This document shows, in pieces, positions 11,101-19,487 of a stretch of 64,000 nucleotides of DNA; position 1 is the stretch's first letter; every line of letters begins with the position of its first letter. The notes under the pieces were generated by a model that saw only the letters and a program-made list of their open reading frames with translations, had not been told where the DNA came from and searched no databases. Source of the DNA: Theileria orientalis strain Shintoku. Lineage: Eukaryota > Apicomplexa > Aconoidasida > Piroplasmida > Theileriidae. The position numbers and the translations under genes were made by a program. The stretch is from assembly GCF_000740895.1 (NCBI RefSeq), contig NC_025260.1:186001-250000 (forward strand). Direction: 5' to 3'.

Positions 11101-13749
11101 CAGCTTCACTGCCACCTTGACTGCGTCCTTCGACACCAGGAGCTGGTTTATTGACACTAGGCACGTGTGCACACCCTCGTAGTCCTTGTCGTTAACGTAG
11201 TTGGTCAGGTCCTTCAACAGCTGGTCAAGCTCCGTTTCCAGTGCGTCTGCTGGCATCAGGAGCGATATTAGTGATCCTACCATTGCTCTCAGCTTCTTGC
11301 TCTTCGTGTGCATCCTGTTCACCACTCTCAGCAGCTGGAAGCAGTTGCACTTCTTCAGGACCTCGAGGACTTCCTCGTCCAGCTGCGAGCACTTGTAGAT
11401 CAGCCCTATTCCCAGGAGCTGCAAGTTTAGGTACATCGGCACGCTGCTCAGGTAATTAACGATTCCTGCGAGGCATGCTGTCGTCAGGAGCGCTACTATG
11501 CACAACTTCTCTGCCTGCTCGATCAGCTTATTCAGAGCCTCCAGCAGCGACGCCTGGGCTTGGCGCACGTCCTGGTGTCTCTTCATCACTCTGTTTATGC
11601 TTTCCACTGCTTGGTGCATCTCCTCCTCTTCGTACTGCCTCTCCATTCCGCACAGGGTTACCATTGCTCCTGTGCAGTGAAGCAGGAAGTTGTCCTCTGT
11701 CGGCTCCAGGTCAATAACCTTTTTCACCTGCGGCAGACACGCCAACTCGCTCACTGTCAGCAGCATCTCCTGCATGCTTTCTCTGTTTTCGCACACTACT
11801 ACGCAGGAGAGTGCTGCTTTTGTCAGATTCGTTCTCTGCTTCACCCATTCTCCTCCCTTGTTCACGTCCACCCACTCCGTTACTGCCTTCATCACGTTCG
11901 TCAGGACGTTGTACTTCGAAAGGTGCGGGCGCAGTCTCGATATTTTGTGCAGCCCTGTCAGTGCTGCCAGTGCCTTGAATGTGTCTTCTGGGTCCTGCAC
12001 TGAGTTCGGCAGCACCTTCAGCAGCTGCTGCGCGTACTTTTCCACGTCCTTTTCCGTCAGGAGCACCTCCAGGATCTTCACTGAGAGCTCTATCACTGCC
12101 TCGTTGTCCTTGTAGTGCAGCATCAGCTCCAGGATCACGTCTGCCACCAGGTAGTCCCCCGTCGTCAGGTATTGGCTTGCGTTGGTAGTTGCTGAGAAGA
12201 CTGACAGGAGATTCAGCACCTCCAAGCAGTACTTCGGGTCCTTGTAGTTTTCCGCCAGAGAATAGGTTATCCCCTGCAGGCCTCCGTACTCTGAAACCAG
12301 CTTCAGGTTTTCCACGAAGCGGCTAAATCTGTTCAGTATCGAGACCACGTTGAACTGGTACGGCAGGTTCGACGTGTGGTACTGGCAGCATGTGCTCAGT
12401 ATCTCCAGCACCTTGTTCTGCACGAAGATCATCTCCAGCTCCGAGTATTGGCTCGACGCTGATAGGAACTCCACCAGTGATGCTGACACCGTCTGATCTT
12501 CCGACAGCTGGTACAGTATTGGAAGCGCCACTGAGACTGCATTGCCGAACGAGTTCGGCTCGTACTTCAGCAGTTGCAAAAGCGCAGACGATATTCCGCA
12601 CACTGCTCTAGGGTGCGCCGAACTCTGCGAAAGCGCGTTGACCAGGACATCTAGGCCCTTGCTTGATAACACCTGCTTACCGTACTCCGTGCTGCTTGCT
12701 GATATTGATGCGAGCATGCGCGACGCTCCAAACAACACCTCCACGATCTGCTCTCCATTCGTGCTCAGCTTGGCTGCGCTATTTTTCACTAGGTTCACTA
12801 ATATTGGAATAACTCCTCCCTTCGCGAGTGTGTCCGGGATCGTTGAAATGTATGACAGGCACCTCAGTGTGTTGACTGCCACTTTGTACTCAGGTGCTTC
12901 GTACTGGCTCTTTTCCAGGACTGAAAGGCTGTTGCTCAGCTTCGTCGTGTCCACTACTGATTTAATAACGTCGCTTGCTCTGCTCAAAACCAGGTTCGAA
13001 TCCTTGCTTGCTTCTATCAGCATGATCACTCCCTCGAGGTTCGGCTGCTCGATCAGGTTAAGTTGTGAGAGCGACTTCAACACTCTGAAGCAATTTTCCA
13101 CCAGCGGCAAGGTTCCCGTGTTGTCTGCTGCTACGAACTTGTTGCACATGTCCAGCAGTGACTGCACTCCCTGATTTGTCTTCAGTGCTACGCTAACTTC
13201 ATTTCCCTGGGACAGGTTTGCCAGGCACAGCACCAGCCTGTTTGCCACTGGGAGCGTCTTCACGCTCCCCAACGACGCACACAGGTGTGGAACAAACTCT
13301 ACTCCTTTGTTTGACAGGACGTTTAGTGACGATACGTTTTCCAGGAACTTGAAACAGTTGTCCAGGACGTCCTCGTCGTTCGGGTTCGTTTCAAGAATCT
13401 TCTCCACCACCTTCGGGCCTCCGTCAGTAACCAGCTTTTTCACCACCGACGGGTCATCCTTGTACTCCACGCATCCCTCTGACATTGCTGCCATGATGAT
13501 GCTCGAGCACAGAATCAGGTCCTCGTCGTCTCCAAAGTTCTGTACTGCGCTCAGTATTCCTGTTACCACGTTTCTGTTCATTGCGTCCACTGCGTTTTCC
13601 ATGTACAACTGCAGTGACGGGTTACACAGGTCTGAGAGCGACCTCAGTCCGAAGACGAGCATTTTTTTGAACTTTTGGTGCTCGATGATGCTGGACACTG
13701 CGTTTGCTACGCCGCTATCTGGCGCTCTTCGCATCCTTCCTACCGCCAT
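5167..13749 (-). CDS. Giant armadillo-like repeat protein with a C-terminal PH-like region
   Basis: Six exons, read on the minus strand as 13749-10881, 10812-7928, 7827-7227, 7040-6402, 6205-5735 and 5651-5167, join in phase to 7,950 bases (2,649 residues). Nearly the whole chain is a succession of leucine- and valine-rich helices with short turns (for example LDALVTLFKHD, VVNRLVLCLANLSQGNEV), the look of armadillo/HEAT solenoids. The last exon differs: about 160 residues with alternating strands, a basic loop (KKKPKKGKEFEHTWRA) and a final helix, resembling a PH-like fold that could bind a membrane or a partner. There is no signal peptide, no membrane span and no enzymatic motif. It is probably a scaffold, but nothing here says for what. 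Four of the five introns are under 200 bases; I do not recognise a named orthologue. Confidence 0.72.
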
Positions 13750-14299
13750 TTTATGTTTTACCGATGTTTATATTTATTAAATTAGTCTGGGTTTGCGTGT
13801 TTTCAGTCAATTAAGTTGACAGTTGAATGTTTTTATTCCTTCTTAGTGTGTGCTTGCCTCCACCGGCTGTATGGAGTTTAAATTGACGAGTATTCCGTGA
13901 AAATCCTCAAATATTGTTCATTAATTTTTACTTTACTTACGTACTTTACACCTTTGAATATTTAATAAAATTTTCCCGAATATTCGTTCTCTATACTATA
14001 CACATACAATTACATTTACTTGTGAATCCTGTGATAAGATTCAACTTTAAACATAGATAATTTATACTTAAAAATTACATTAATATTAATGTGAAGATAA
14101 AACAATTTGTGTGTTAAGGGCTAGCTATAGAACACGCTTGCCACATTGACACGACATTGTGCCTTACATAACCTTTTAAAATCATCTTGAAATTTTCCTT
14201 ATTTTGCACACATTGTTTAAATAAATTACATAAAATATAAGTGAAATTAAAAGGCAAAAAATTACTCTGAAATTCCAAAACTTTCACCTCCAATGCTTG
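13750..14299. other. Intergenic, no gene seen
   Basis: AT-rich stretch between the start of the armadillo gene and the end of cox2a. No convincing open frame, tRNA or repeat was seen; it must hold the promoter of the armadillo gene and the cox2a 3' end. Confidence 0.5.
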
Positions 14300-15109
14300 T
14301 CATTCCGCTGGTGGAGATTCAACTTCGTATACCCAGTACCACTGATGTCCTATTACTTTTACTGTCATTGTTGTGTACACTGCTTCGTCCATCATGTAGA
14401 GCATTGTATAGCATGGCAAGGCCAGGCTGAATATAATGAACGTTGGTATCCAGAAAAAGCAGAACTCCGCCCTCAGGATGTACGAGTGGTTCGACCATGT
14501 CAGGAACTTCCTTCTATGGTACAGCGGCACATTTGTTTGTTCTAGTCCGAACAGCTCCTCCATCGGTCTCGTTTCCACTCCCATGATCATCGCCTCTCCG
14601 TTGACTATTGTTCTCTTCTGCTTCGGCACGTCTGTGTATGCGTCGTACCAGTGAAACCCGTCAGTTGCGTACTTTTCGTTAAATCTTCCGTCCTCCTTCA
14701 GGTGTCCTCTGGGATCTCCGTGTTGGTGTCTGACGAAGTTGTACATTCCCGTGGGCTTTCCGAATTCAATTGATGGCAAATCGTCTGGTGGGCCCACTGG
14801 TTTCGGCAATCCAGCTCCTTTATATTTCCCCTGTGAAAAGGTTTCACTGATGTGACTAAAATGCTTTCCTTTACTTAAATCTGCAGACACACTTCCTTCT
14901 GATTTATCGGACTTTAATTCATTTACTCCCTTTTCGGCTGAAAATAATGAACGTGAGGTTGTAATAAATCTTGTACTTTGTGAAAATTTACTGCAAAATA
15001 GCCCTGGTTGAGGTTGGGGTGTAATGTTACCCTTTGGGAAATTATTTTTGAATAAAACGTTGAAGGAAGATCGATATATAAATTTGGAAAGCCTGGAAGT
15101 CGAAGCCAT
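14300..15109 (-). CDS. cox2a: Cytochrome c oxidase subunit 2, N-terminal half (split cox2a), mitochondrial, nuclear-encoded
   Basis: A single frame of 269 residues. The first 60 or so residues are basic and serine-rich, as in a mitochondrial presequence (MASTSRLSKFIYRSSF). About residues 215-240 form a hydrophobic span (FFWIPTFIIFSLALPC), and the protein ends just after VIGHQWYWVYE, a signature of COX2 that precedes the CuA domain. The CuA-binding cysteine/histidine domain is absent, which is the known arrangement in apicomplexans and chlorophycean algae, where cox2 is split into nuclear cox2a and cox2b. The two proteins assemble into complex IV of the inner membrane. The cox2b half is not in this window. 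The gene faces away from the IscX gene across a 448-base spacer. Confidence 0.92.
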   Translation of the reverse strand: MASTSRLSKFIYRSSFNVLFKNNFPKGNITPQPQPGLFCSKFSQSTRFITTSRSLFSAEKGVNELKSDKSEGSVSADLSKGKHFSHISETFSQGKYKGAGLPKPVGPPDDLPSIEFGKPTGMYNFVRHQHGDPRGHLKEDGRFNEKYATDGFHWYDAYTDVPKQKRTIVNGEAMIMGVETRPMEELFGLEQTNVPLYHRRKFLTWSNHSYILRAEFCFFWIPTFIIFSLALPCYTMLYMMDEAVYTTMTVKVIGHQWYWVYEVESPPAE

Positions 15110-15557
15110 AGTTCCCGTGTATCGTATAACCTGAGGTATTGATTATTACGATAATTCAAAATATTAAAATTTATAACCCATTTAGAAGGGAAACATAGGC
15201 TACTTTTTTAAATGAACAATGTGTATATACTTTAATTGTTGATTTGAGTCAAATGCTTAAAACGAAATAAAAGGGACCAAGATCTAAATGTCTACCTTTA
15301 ATTTATGTGTATGCTCAATCCCTACAAAATAACGGTTAATGAGGTTGTAGTTAGGAATCATCCTTTCTTCCAGTACTGTGCACACATTACATAAAATTTT
15401 TGTAAAATATGAGAGCCATGGCCTTTTGTCCACTTTAGGTCAGTTTATTTTTGATTAAAGTTTCTGATCGGTAAAGAATCTGAATACTCATTCTATTTAT
15501 TCAAACTGAATTCACCGGTCCATGTTTACTTCATTGGTAATGTTTTGATTTAATGAA
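15110..15557. promoter_or_regulatory. Divergent intergenic region between cox2a and IscX
   Basis: 448 AT-rich bases separating two head-to-head genes for mitochondrial proteins. It must contain both promoters, but I see no defined motif. A shared bidirectional promoter is possible but only inferred. Confidence 0.35.
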
Positions 15558-16016
15558 ATGAGATGTCAAGCCGTTTTAACTCGTTGCTCCAATGTGATTT
15601 TTATTCCTGTCAGTTTTAAGGCTACCTTGTGTTTACCAAGGCTCTATTTGTCCCTAAAGGTTATGAGTTTGAACGGATATCGCCAAGGATGCTGTAAGAC
15701 CGTGGACTCTATTTCTTACGGATTTGACAGAAATTTACTCCAGGATGTTAACTTTGCCTTGACGAGGCACCTATCGTATTCAGCTTCCAGGGCTACCAAG
15801 AGCAAGGTCACCTGGGACGACCATGAGGATATTTCTGAGCTGTTGTTTGAGAAACATAAGACACTCAACCCTCTGAGCCTGAGGTTCACGGACCTACATG
15901 AAATGGTCAAGGAGGTGGTCAGGAGCAGCTACGCTCTTGACATTTCTGGCGAGTGCTCCGAGGGCGCCCTCGAGAGGATTCAGATGAGCTGGTTGGAACT
16001 CTATGAGCAGGATTAG
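15558..16016 (+). CDS. iscX: IscX-like iron-sulfur cluster assembly protein, probably mitochondrial
   Basis: A single frame of 152 residues. Residues from about 82 to the end match the small bacterial IscX (YfhJ) fold closely: VTWDDHEDISELLFEKH, then LNPLSLRFTDLHEMV, then a helix ending in WLELYEQD. The invariant pattern W-x-D-x(3)-I-x-E-x-L, RFTD-x-H and W-L-x(2)-Y/E is preserved. In bacteria IscX binds the cysteine desulfurase IscS and acts as an iron-dependent regulator or iron donor for IscU. The extra N-terminus of about 80 residues is rich in Arg, Ser and Leu and poor in acids, consistent with a mitochondrial presequence. A second ATG at about 15663 could be an alternative start. Confidence in the family is high; location is inferred. 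Confidence 0.82.
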   Translation: MRCQAVLTRCSNVIFIPVSFKATLCLPRLYLSLKVMSLNGYRQGCCKTVDSISYGFDRNLLQDVNFALTRHLSYSASRATKSKVTWDDHEDISELLFEKHKTLNPLSLRFTDLHEMVKEVVRSSYALDISGECSEGALERIQMSWLELYEQD

Positions 16017-16155
16017 TATGTAAATGAATAGTGGTTACTTAACAGATAATTTGTTATGAAGAGATTACTGATTTAATGAAATTGGTCTGCATTTTACAGA
16101 ATATAATACTTATTATACAATTGTTTGTTTTGACCGTGCTTTCTGCATTTGTTGA

Positions 16156-17265
16156 TTAGTGGAATGTGTAGAGCATCATTAATATTCCTGGTAACAAGAG
16201 TGAGTTTGTCAGGAATGAGCTTTTTTTGCCGTCCTTGACCTCCTTTACGACCACACTTTTATCGTCACCTTCTTTTCTCAATTTGGCCCCTTTTTCTTCT
16301 GGAGTCCCCCTTCTGAACTCGTGTTTCTTCTCATCGCCCTTTGCTGGAACAGTTATCTCGTCGAGCTCGGACATTGGATGTGCGTCTTCTCCCAAGTCCT
16401 TGGTTGGCTTTACTGTTTTTGCTGGGCCTGTTATCTTGTCGAGCTCGGACATAGGATGTGCGTCTTCTCCCAAGTCCTTGGTTGGCTTTACTGTTTTTGC
16501 TGGGCCTGTTATCTTGTCGAGCTCGGACATAGGATGTGCGTCTTCTCCCAAGTCCTTGGTTGGCTTTACTGTTTTTGCTGGAACAGTTATCTTGTCGAGC
16601 TCAGACATTGGATCTGCGTGCTCAGACTCGTCTCTTGGGGGGATGACCAACACTATGTCATTTAGTTCGTTTACCTCCAGCTCCTCGGGGAGGTCCTTGG
16701 ATTCTTCAAGAGGGAAGTGTGGTCTTGGGCGTTTGTCGGTGATGAGTTTGAGTCTGTTGAGCGGCGGCTTTGCTATTACGAGGCTTGACTCCGCTGGGTC
16801 GAACTCCTCGTCGGTTTCGTAGCCCTTGTCTGCGTAGTTGAGGTCGTAGGTTCTCTTCACGAAATCCCAAAAGACCTTTCTGTTTATCTCAAGCCATTTC
16901 GTGCCAACCTTCCTCAGGTAGGCCTCCTTAGTGTTGTACTCAGACAAGTGGTCTCCTGTTTTGAGTACGAGCCCCAGCTTCAGTCCGAGTGTCTTTCCAT
17001 CCTTGAAATAGACCTTGGCGTAGGAGCACTTGTAGTTGCTGTCGTCTCCCCAAACTACAAAGTTTCCTTCCAATACGCTGTCGAACCCGTCCGAGTGCTT
17101 GGATGCGAATAATTTGACTTCTCTGGAGTCTTGTACATTTTTATCCTTCAAGGTGTGTAGGTCAACGTAGTCTGCCGATAATTCCTTGGCTGTAAAGTCG
17201 AGGCGTTGTGCTTTTGCTAGAAGAAATGCTTCTACGGAAAATAGTAATACTGTTGCGAACTTCAT
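16156..17265 (-). CDS. Secreted, probably GPI-anchored surface protein with 26-residue repeats and a FAINT-like region
   Basis: 369 residues starting at the ATG whose product begins MKFATVLLFSVEAFLLAKA, a clear signal peptide; an in-frame extension upstream lacks such a feature. Residues about 45-150 are strand-rich with aromatic residues (FVVWGDDSNYKCSYAKVYF, VGTKWLEINRKVFWDF), which resembles the FAINT (DUF529) domain common in exported Theileria proteins. A proline/acid-rich linker follows, then the unit PTKDLGEDAHPMSELDKI plus TGPAKTVK in about 3.5 nearly perfect copies, a charged stretch and a hydrophobic C-terminus (TNSLLLPGILMMLYTFH) typical of a GPI-attachment signal. It is likely displayed on the parasite surface. 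Function unknown; the FAINT call is by eye only. Confidence 0.72.
   Translation of the reverse strand: MKFATVLLFSVEAFLLAKAQRLDFTAKELSADYVDLHTLKDKNVQDSREVKLFASKHSDGFDSVLEGNFVVWGDDSNYKCSYAKVYFKDGKTLGLKLGLVLKTGDHLSEYNTKEAYLRKVGTKWLEINRKVFWDFVKRTYDLNYADKGYETDEEFDPAESSLVIAKPPLNRLKLITDKRPRPHFPLEESKDLPEELEVNELNDIVLVIPPRDESEHADPMSELDKITVPAKTVKPTKDLGEDAHPMSELDKITGPAKTVKPTKDLGEDAHPMSELDKITGPAKTVKPTKDLGEDAHPMSELDEITVPAKGDEKKHEFRRGTPEEKGAKLRKEGDDKSVVVKEVKDGKKSSFLTNSLLLPGILMMLYTFH
16342..16620 (-). repeat. 78-bp coding tandem repeat, about 3.5 copies
   Basis: Successive copies of the segment reading cttgtcgagctcggacat on the plus strand recur every 78 bases (at about 16357, 16435, 16513 and 16591). The two central copies look identical at DNA level, indicating recent expansion or gene conversion within the surface-protein gene. 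Confidence 0.9.
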
Positions 17266-17523
17266 TTGGTAATAGTGCTGTTGTGAAATTATAAAGTGAA
17301 TAAAACTATCCTTGTACTTCTTCCCACTGGTTAGTACAGCAGTACAGCTTTTGCACTTGTCTACAATTCGGGGTTCCTTTTCAGGCCGATATGGGCCCTT
17401 TTGACCCCTTAAAATTATTAATATATATTTATCTTTAAATTTTATCATATTATCTAGTTATTCATGGGTTTTTGCGTAATCCAATTTACGGTGTGTGGCG
17501 GAGGAATGAAGTACTGTTTTGGA

Positions 17524-18437
17524 CTACGTTATTATGAATATGAACATCATCAGCATTGTGAGTCCTATCATTGATGCTGCCATGATTATTAGCTGCATCA
17601 GGGATAGATGTGACGACCTCACCAGTTTCGAGGATTCCATCGCCACATGTGTAACTGTGTCTAGCTGCTTCTCCTGTTCTCCCGTGAATTTCAGCAAAGC
17701 CTGAATTTAAAATTCATTTGCACTAAATTATGTTTAATTATTATCAATTATTGCCCAGAATGGCCCCAGTGATGCATATGTGTTTGTCTAAATGCTACCT
17801 TGTTGTCCTTGACGATTATATCCCGGTACCTCATTGCCTTCGATTTCATGGTCTAATTTTGTTTTTTGGTTTTAAAAACTTACATCTGCTAGTTGTGCCA
17901 TTTCTCCCTTGATTTGCTCCTGAAAACTCTCGTTTTTGTTTGTTTCCCTCCTCCTTGTGTTTTTCTCCGATGTGTCCCGGTCTTCTGCCCATTCTTCTAT
18001 TAATTTATCAAACTCCTCGTTTGATATCTTCAGATGACTACCGTATGAGCTGTAATCCTCATCCTTCGATGCTTTATCATCTATTAGATATAAGTCTCCG
18101 TAAATTGAGGATGTTTCATTCAATATTGCTAAGCCTTCCAGTATCTTCACTGTTTCCTTTGCTGTATTTATGCGATCTTTTATTTCGTCTAAATCTGCTT
18201 AATATTTTAACGATAGCAAACTAACCTTGAGTGGATACGCTCTTTTCGCACTGTTTTAGCATGGAATCCATTGTATTGAAGCACTAAAAATTATTTTTAT
18301 TTGTTTTAGTAAGGTACGTGTTTTATGTTAATAATTTGGAGGAGGTCCTTTAATTCCACTGATCTGTTCACGATTTTCTCCTCCACGGACTCGAGGAATT
18401 TAATAAGATCAATTAACAGTGCTCTACTTCCATCCAT
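17524..18437 (-). CDS. Use1-like SNARE (tail-anchored)
   Basis: Five exons, 18437-18318, 18283-18226, 18194-17884, 17852-17799 and 17700-17524, give 239 residues in frame. The C-terminal part reads EMAQLADTMKSKAM, RYRDIIVKDNKALLKF, then a heptad helix to the membrane and a terminal hydrophobic anchor (LIIMAASMIGLTMLMMFIFI). The layout matches Use1, the Qc-type SNARE of Golgi-to-ER retrograde fusion: a short acidic N-terminal helix bundle, a linker with charged residues, then EEM-x-x-LA and I-x(3)-N in the SNARE motif. It would work with Sec20, Sec22 and the Dsl1 tether at the ER. Exons as short as 54 bases hide the gene from simple frame scans. Sec20 or another tail-anchored SNARE is the alternative. 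Confidence 0.65.
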
Positions 18438-18523
18438 AATATTTTATAAACTTCAGTTATGTTAAAATATGAAACAAGTAAAATATGCAATGACATTATG
18501 GGTGTTGCACACCATACTAAACT

Positions 18524-19433
18524 TTAGTGTTTTTTTAGTCTGGGTCCAACTTCGATGCGTTCCACGTTGTTACGAAACAGCTCCAGGTCCTTTCTCCGCA
18601 TCAAAACCCAGGTTACGGAGGCGATAAAAAAACTAAACTTTATTGAAACGCGAACTTACATGTCCAGGCAGTTAAGTCCCACGGTTGAGAGGAAGTAAGG
18701 GGACTTCAGGTGTCTACACCTGCTTGCTGCCATAACCTTAAAGAATCCTAAAGATCGCCCATTATTTATGGAATTTAGGTAGCTAAATGATCGTTCACAG
18801 ATATGTGTGTGTATGGTACGTGTTATGTATACATTTGCCTATGTGTCCCTATGCCTACCTGTGAGCGGCATTAAGGCTGACAGTATTGCAAAAATGATGA
18901 CTCCTGTTTACATTTATTTGCAGTCAAACTGAACCTGATACTGAGAGTAGGTCGGCCTGGTCGTTGTCTGAGCGTTCGGTGTAAAATTGACCGACTTACC
19001 CTTGATTGTGTTGAAACTCACTCTCTGGAGTATTTGCGATAATACTAAAAGTTATGTGTGAGTATGTTCTTACTTTTCACTGGAATCCCGAGTGACGTGG
19101 ACACACACGCCACTGATCCGAAGAGCAAAATCGTGGCTACAGTTGTAAGGTGTTAATTCAGGAATAAAAATTAAGTTACTTTATATTTGTGCGTTTATAA
19201 TACGTCTGGAAGGGCGAAAAACTCTTTTTTTTGGGTTCGTACCTGCACACGTTGCGTTGTAGTTAATCAGGCTCCTTTCGCAGGAAAGCTGCGTCAACTT
19301 GAAGGTCTGAGCATATGTTTCTGCGCGGCAAACTAACTGTGAGTATGTGGAAAAAGGATAGGAGTATAGTCGACGCCCAGGTCAAAATCATCCCCTTGAG
19401 CACGAACTCGTCTATGAAATCCGGTTTCTTCAT
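18524..19433 (-). CDS. Predicted four-span membrane protein of unknown function
   Basis: Seven exons, 19433-19338, 19306-19243, 19136-19074, 19044-19000, 18903-18859, 18747-18660 and 18632-18524, join without a phase break to 510 bases (169 residues). The chain begins MKKPDFIDEFVLKGMILTW and has four hydrophobic stretches: ILTWASTILLSFFHILT, ATILLFGSVACVSTSL, VIIFAILSALMPLTG and GLNCLDIFFIASVTWVL; it ends in a basic tail (VERIEVGPRLKKH). The loop after span 1 holds two cysteines (LSCERSLINYNATC), possibly a disulfide in a lumenal loop. I do not recognise the family. Support is the fully in-phase chain of seven GT..AG exons and the regular spacing of spans; no single exon is longer than 109 bases. 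Confidence 0.62.
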
Positions 19434-19487
19434 GATTCACCGCGCGCGGTTCTAAATTTTACGTATGTGTAGTTTTTACTCAAAATA

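Noticed and set aside
15558..16016. Bacterial contamination as the source of the IscX frame.
   Set aside because: It has an N-terminal targeting extension, local base composition and AT-rich flanks like neighbouring genes, and sits head-to-head with cox2a.
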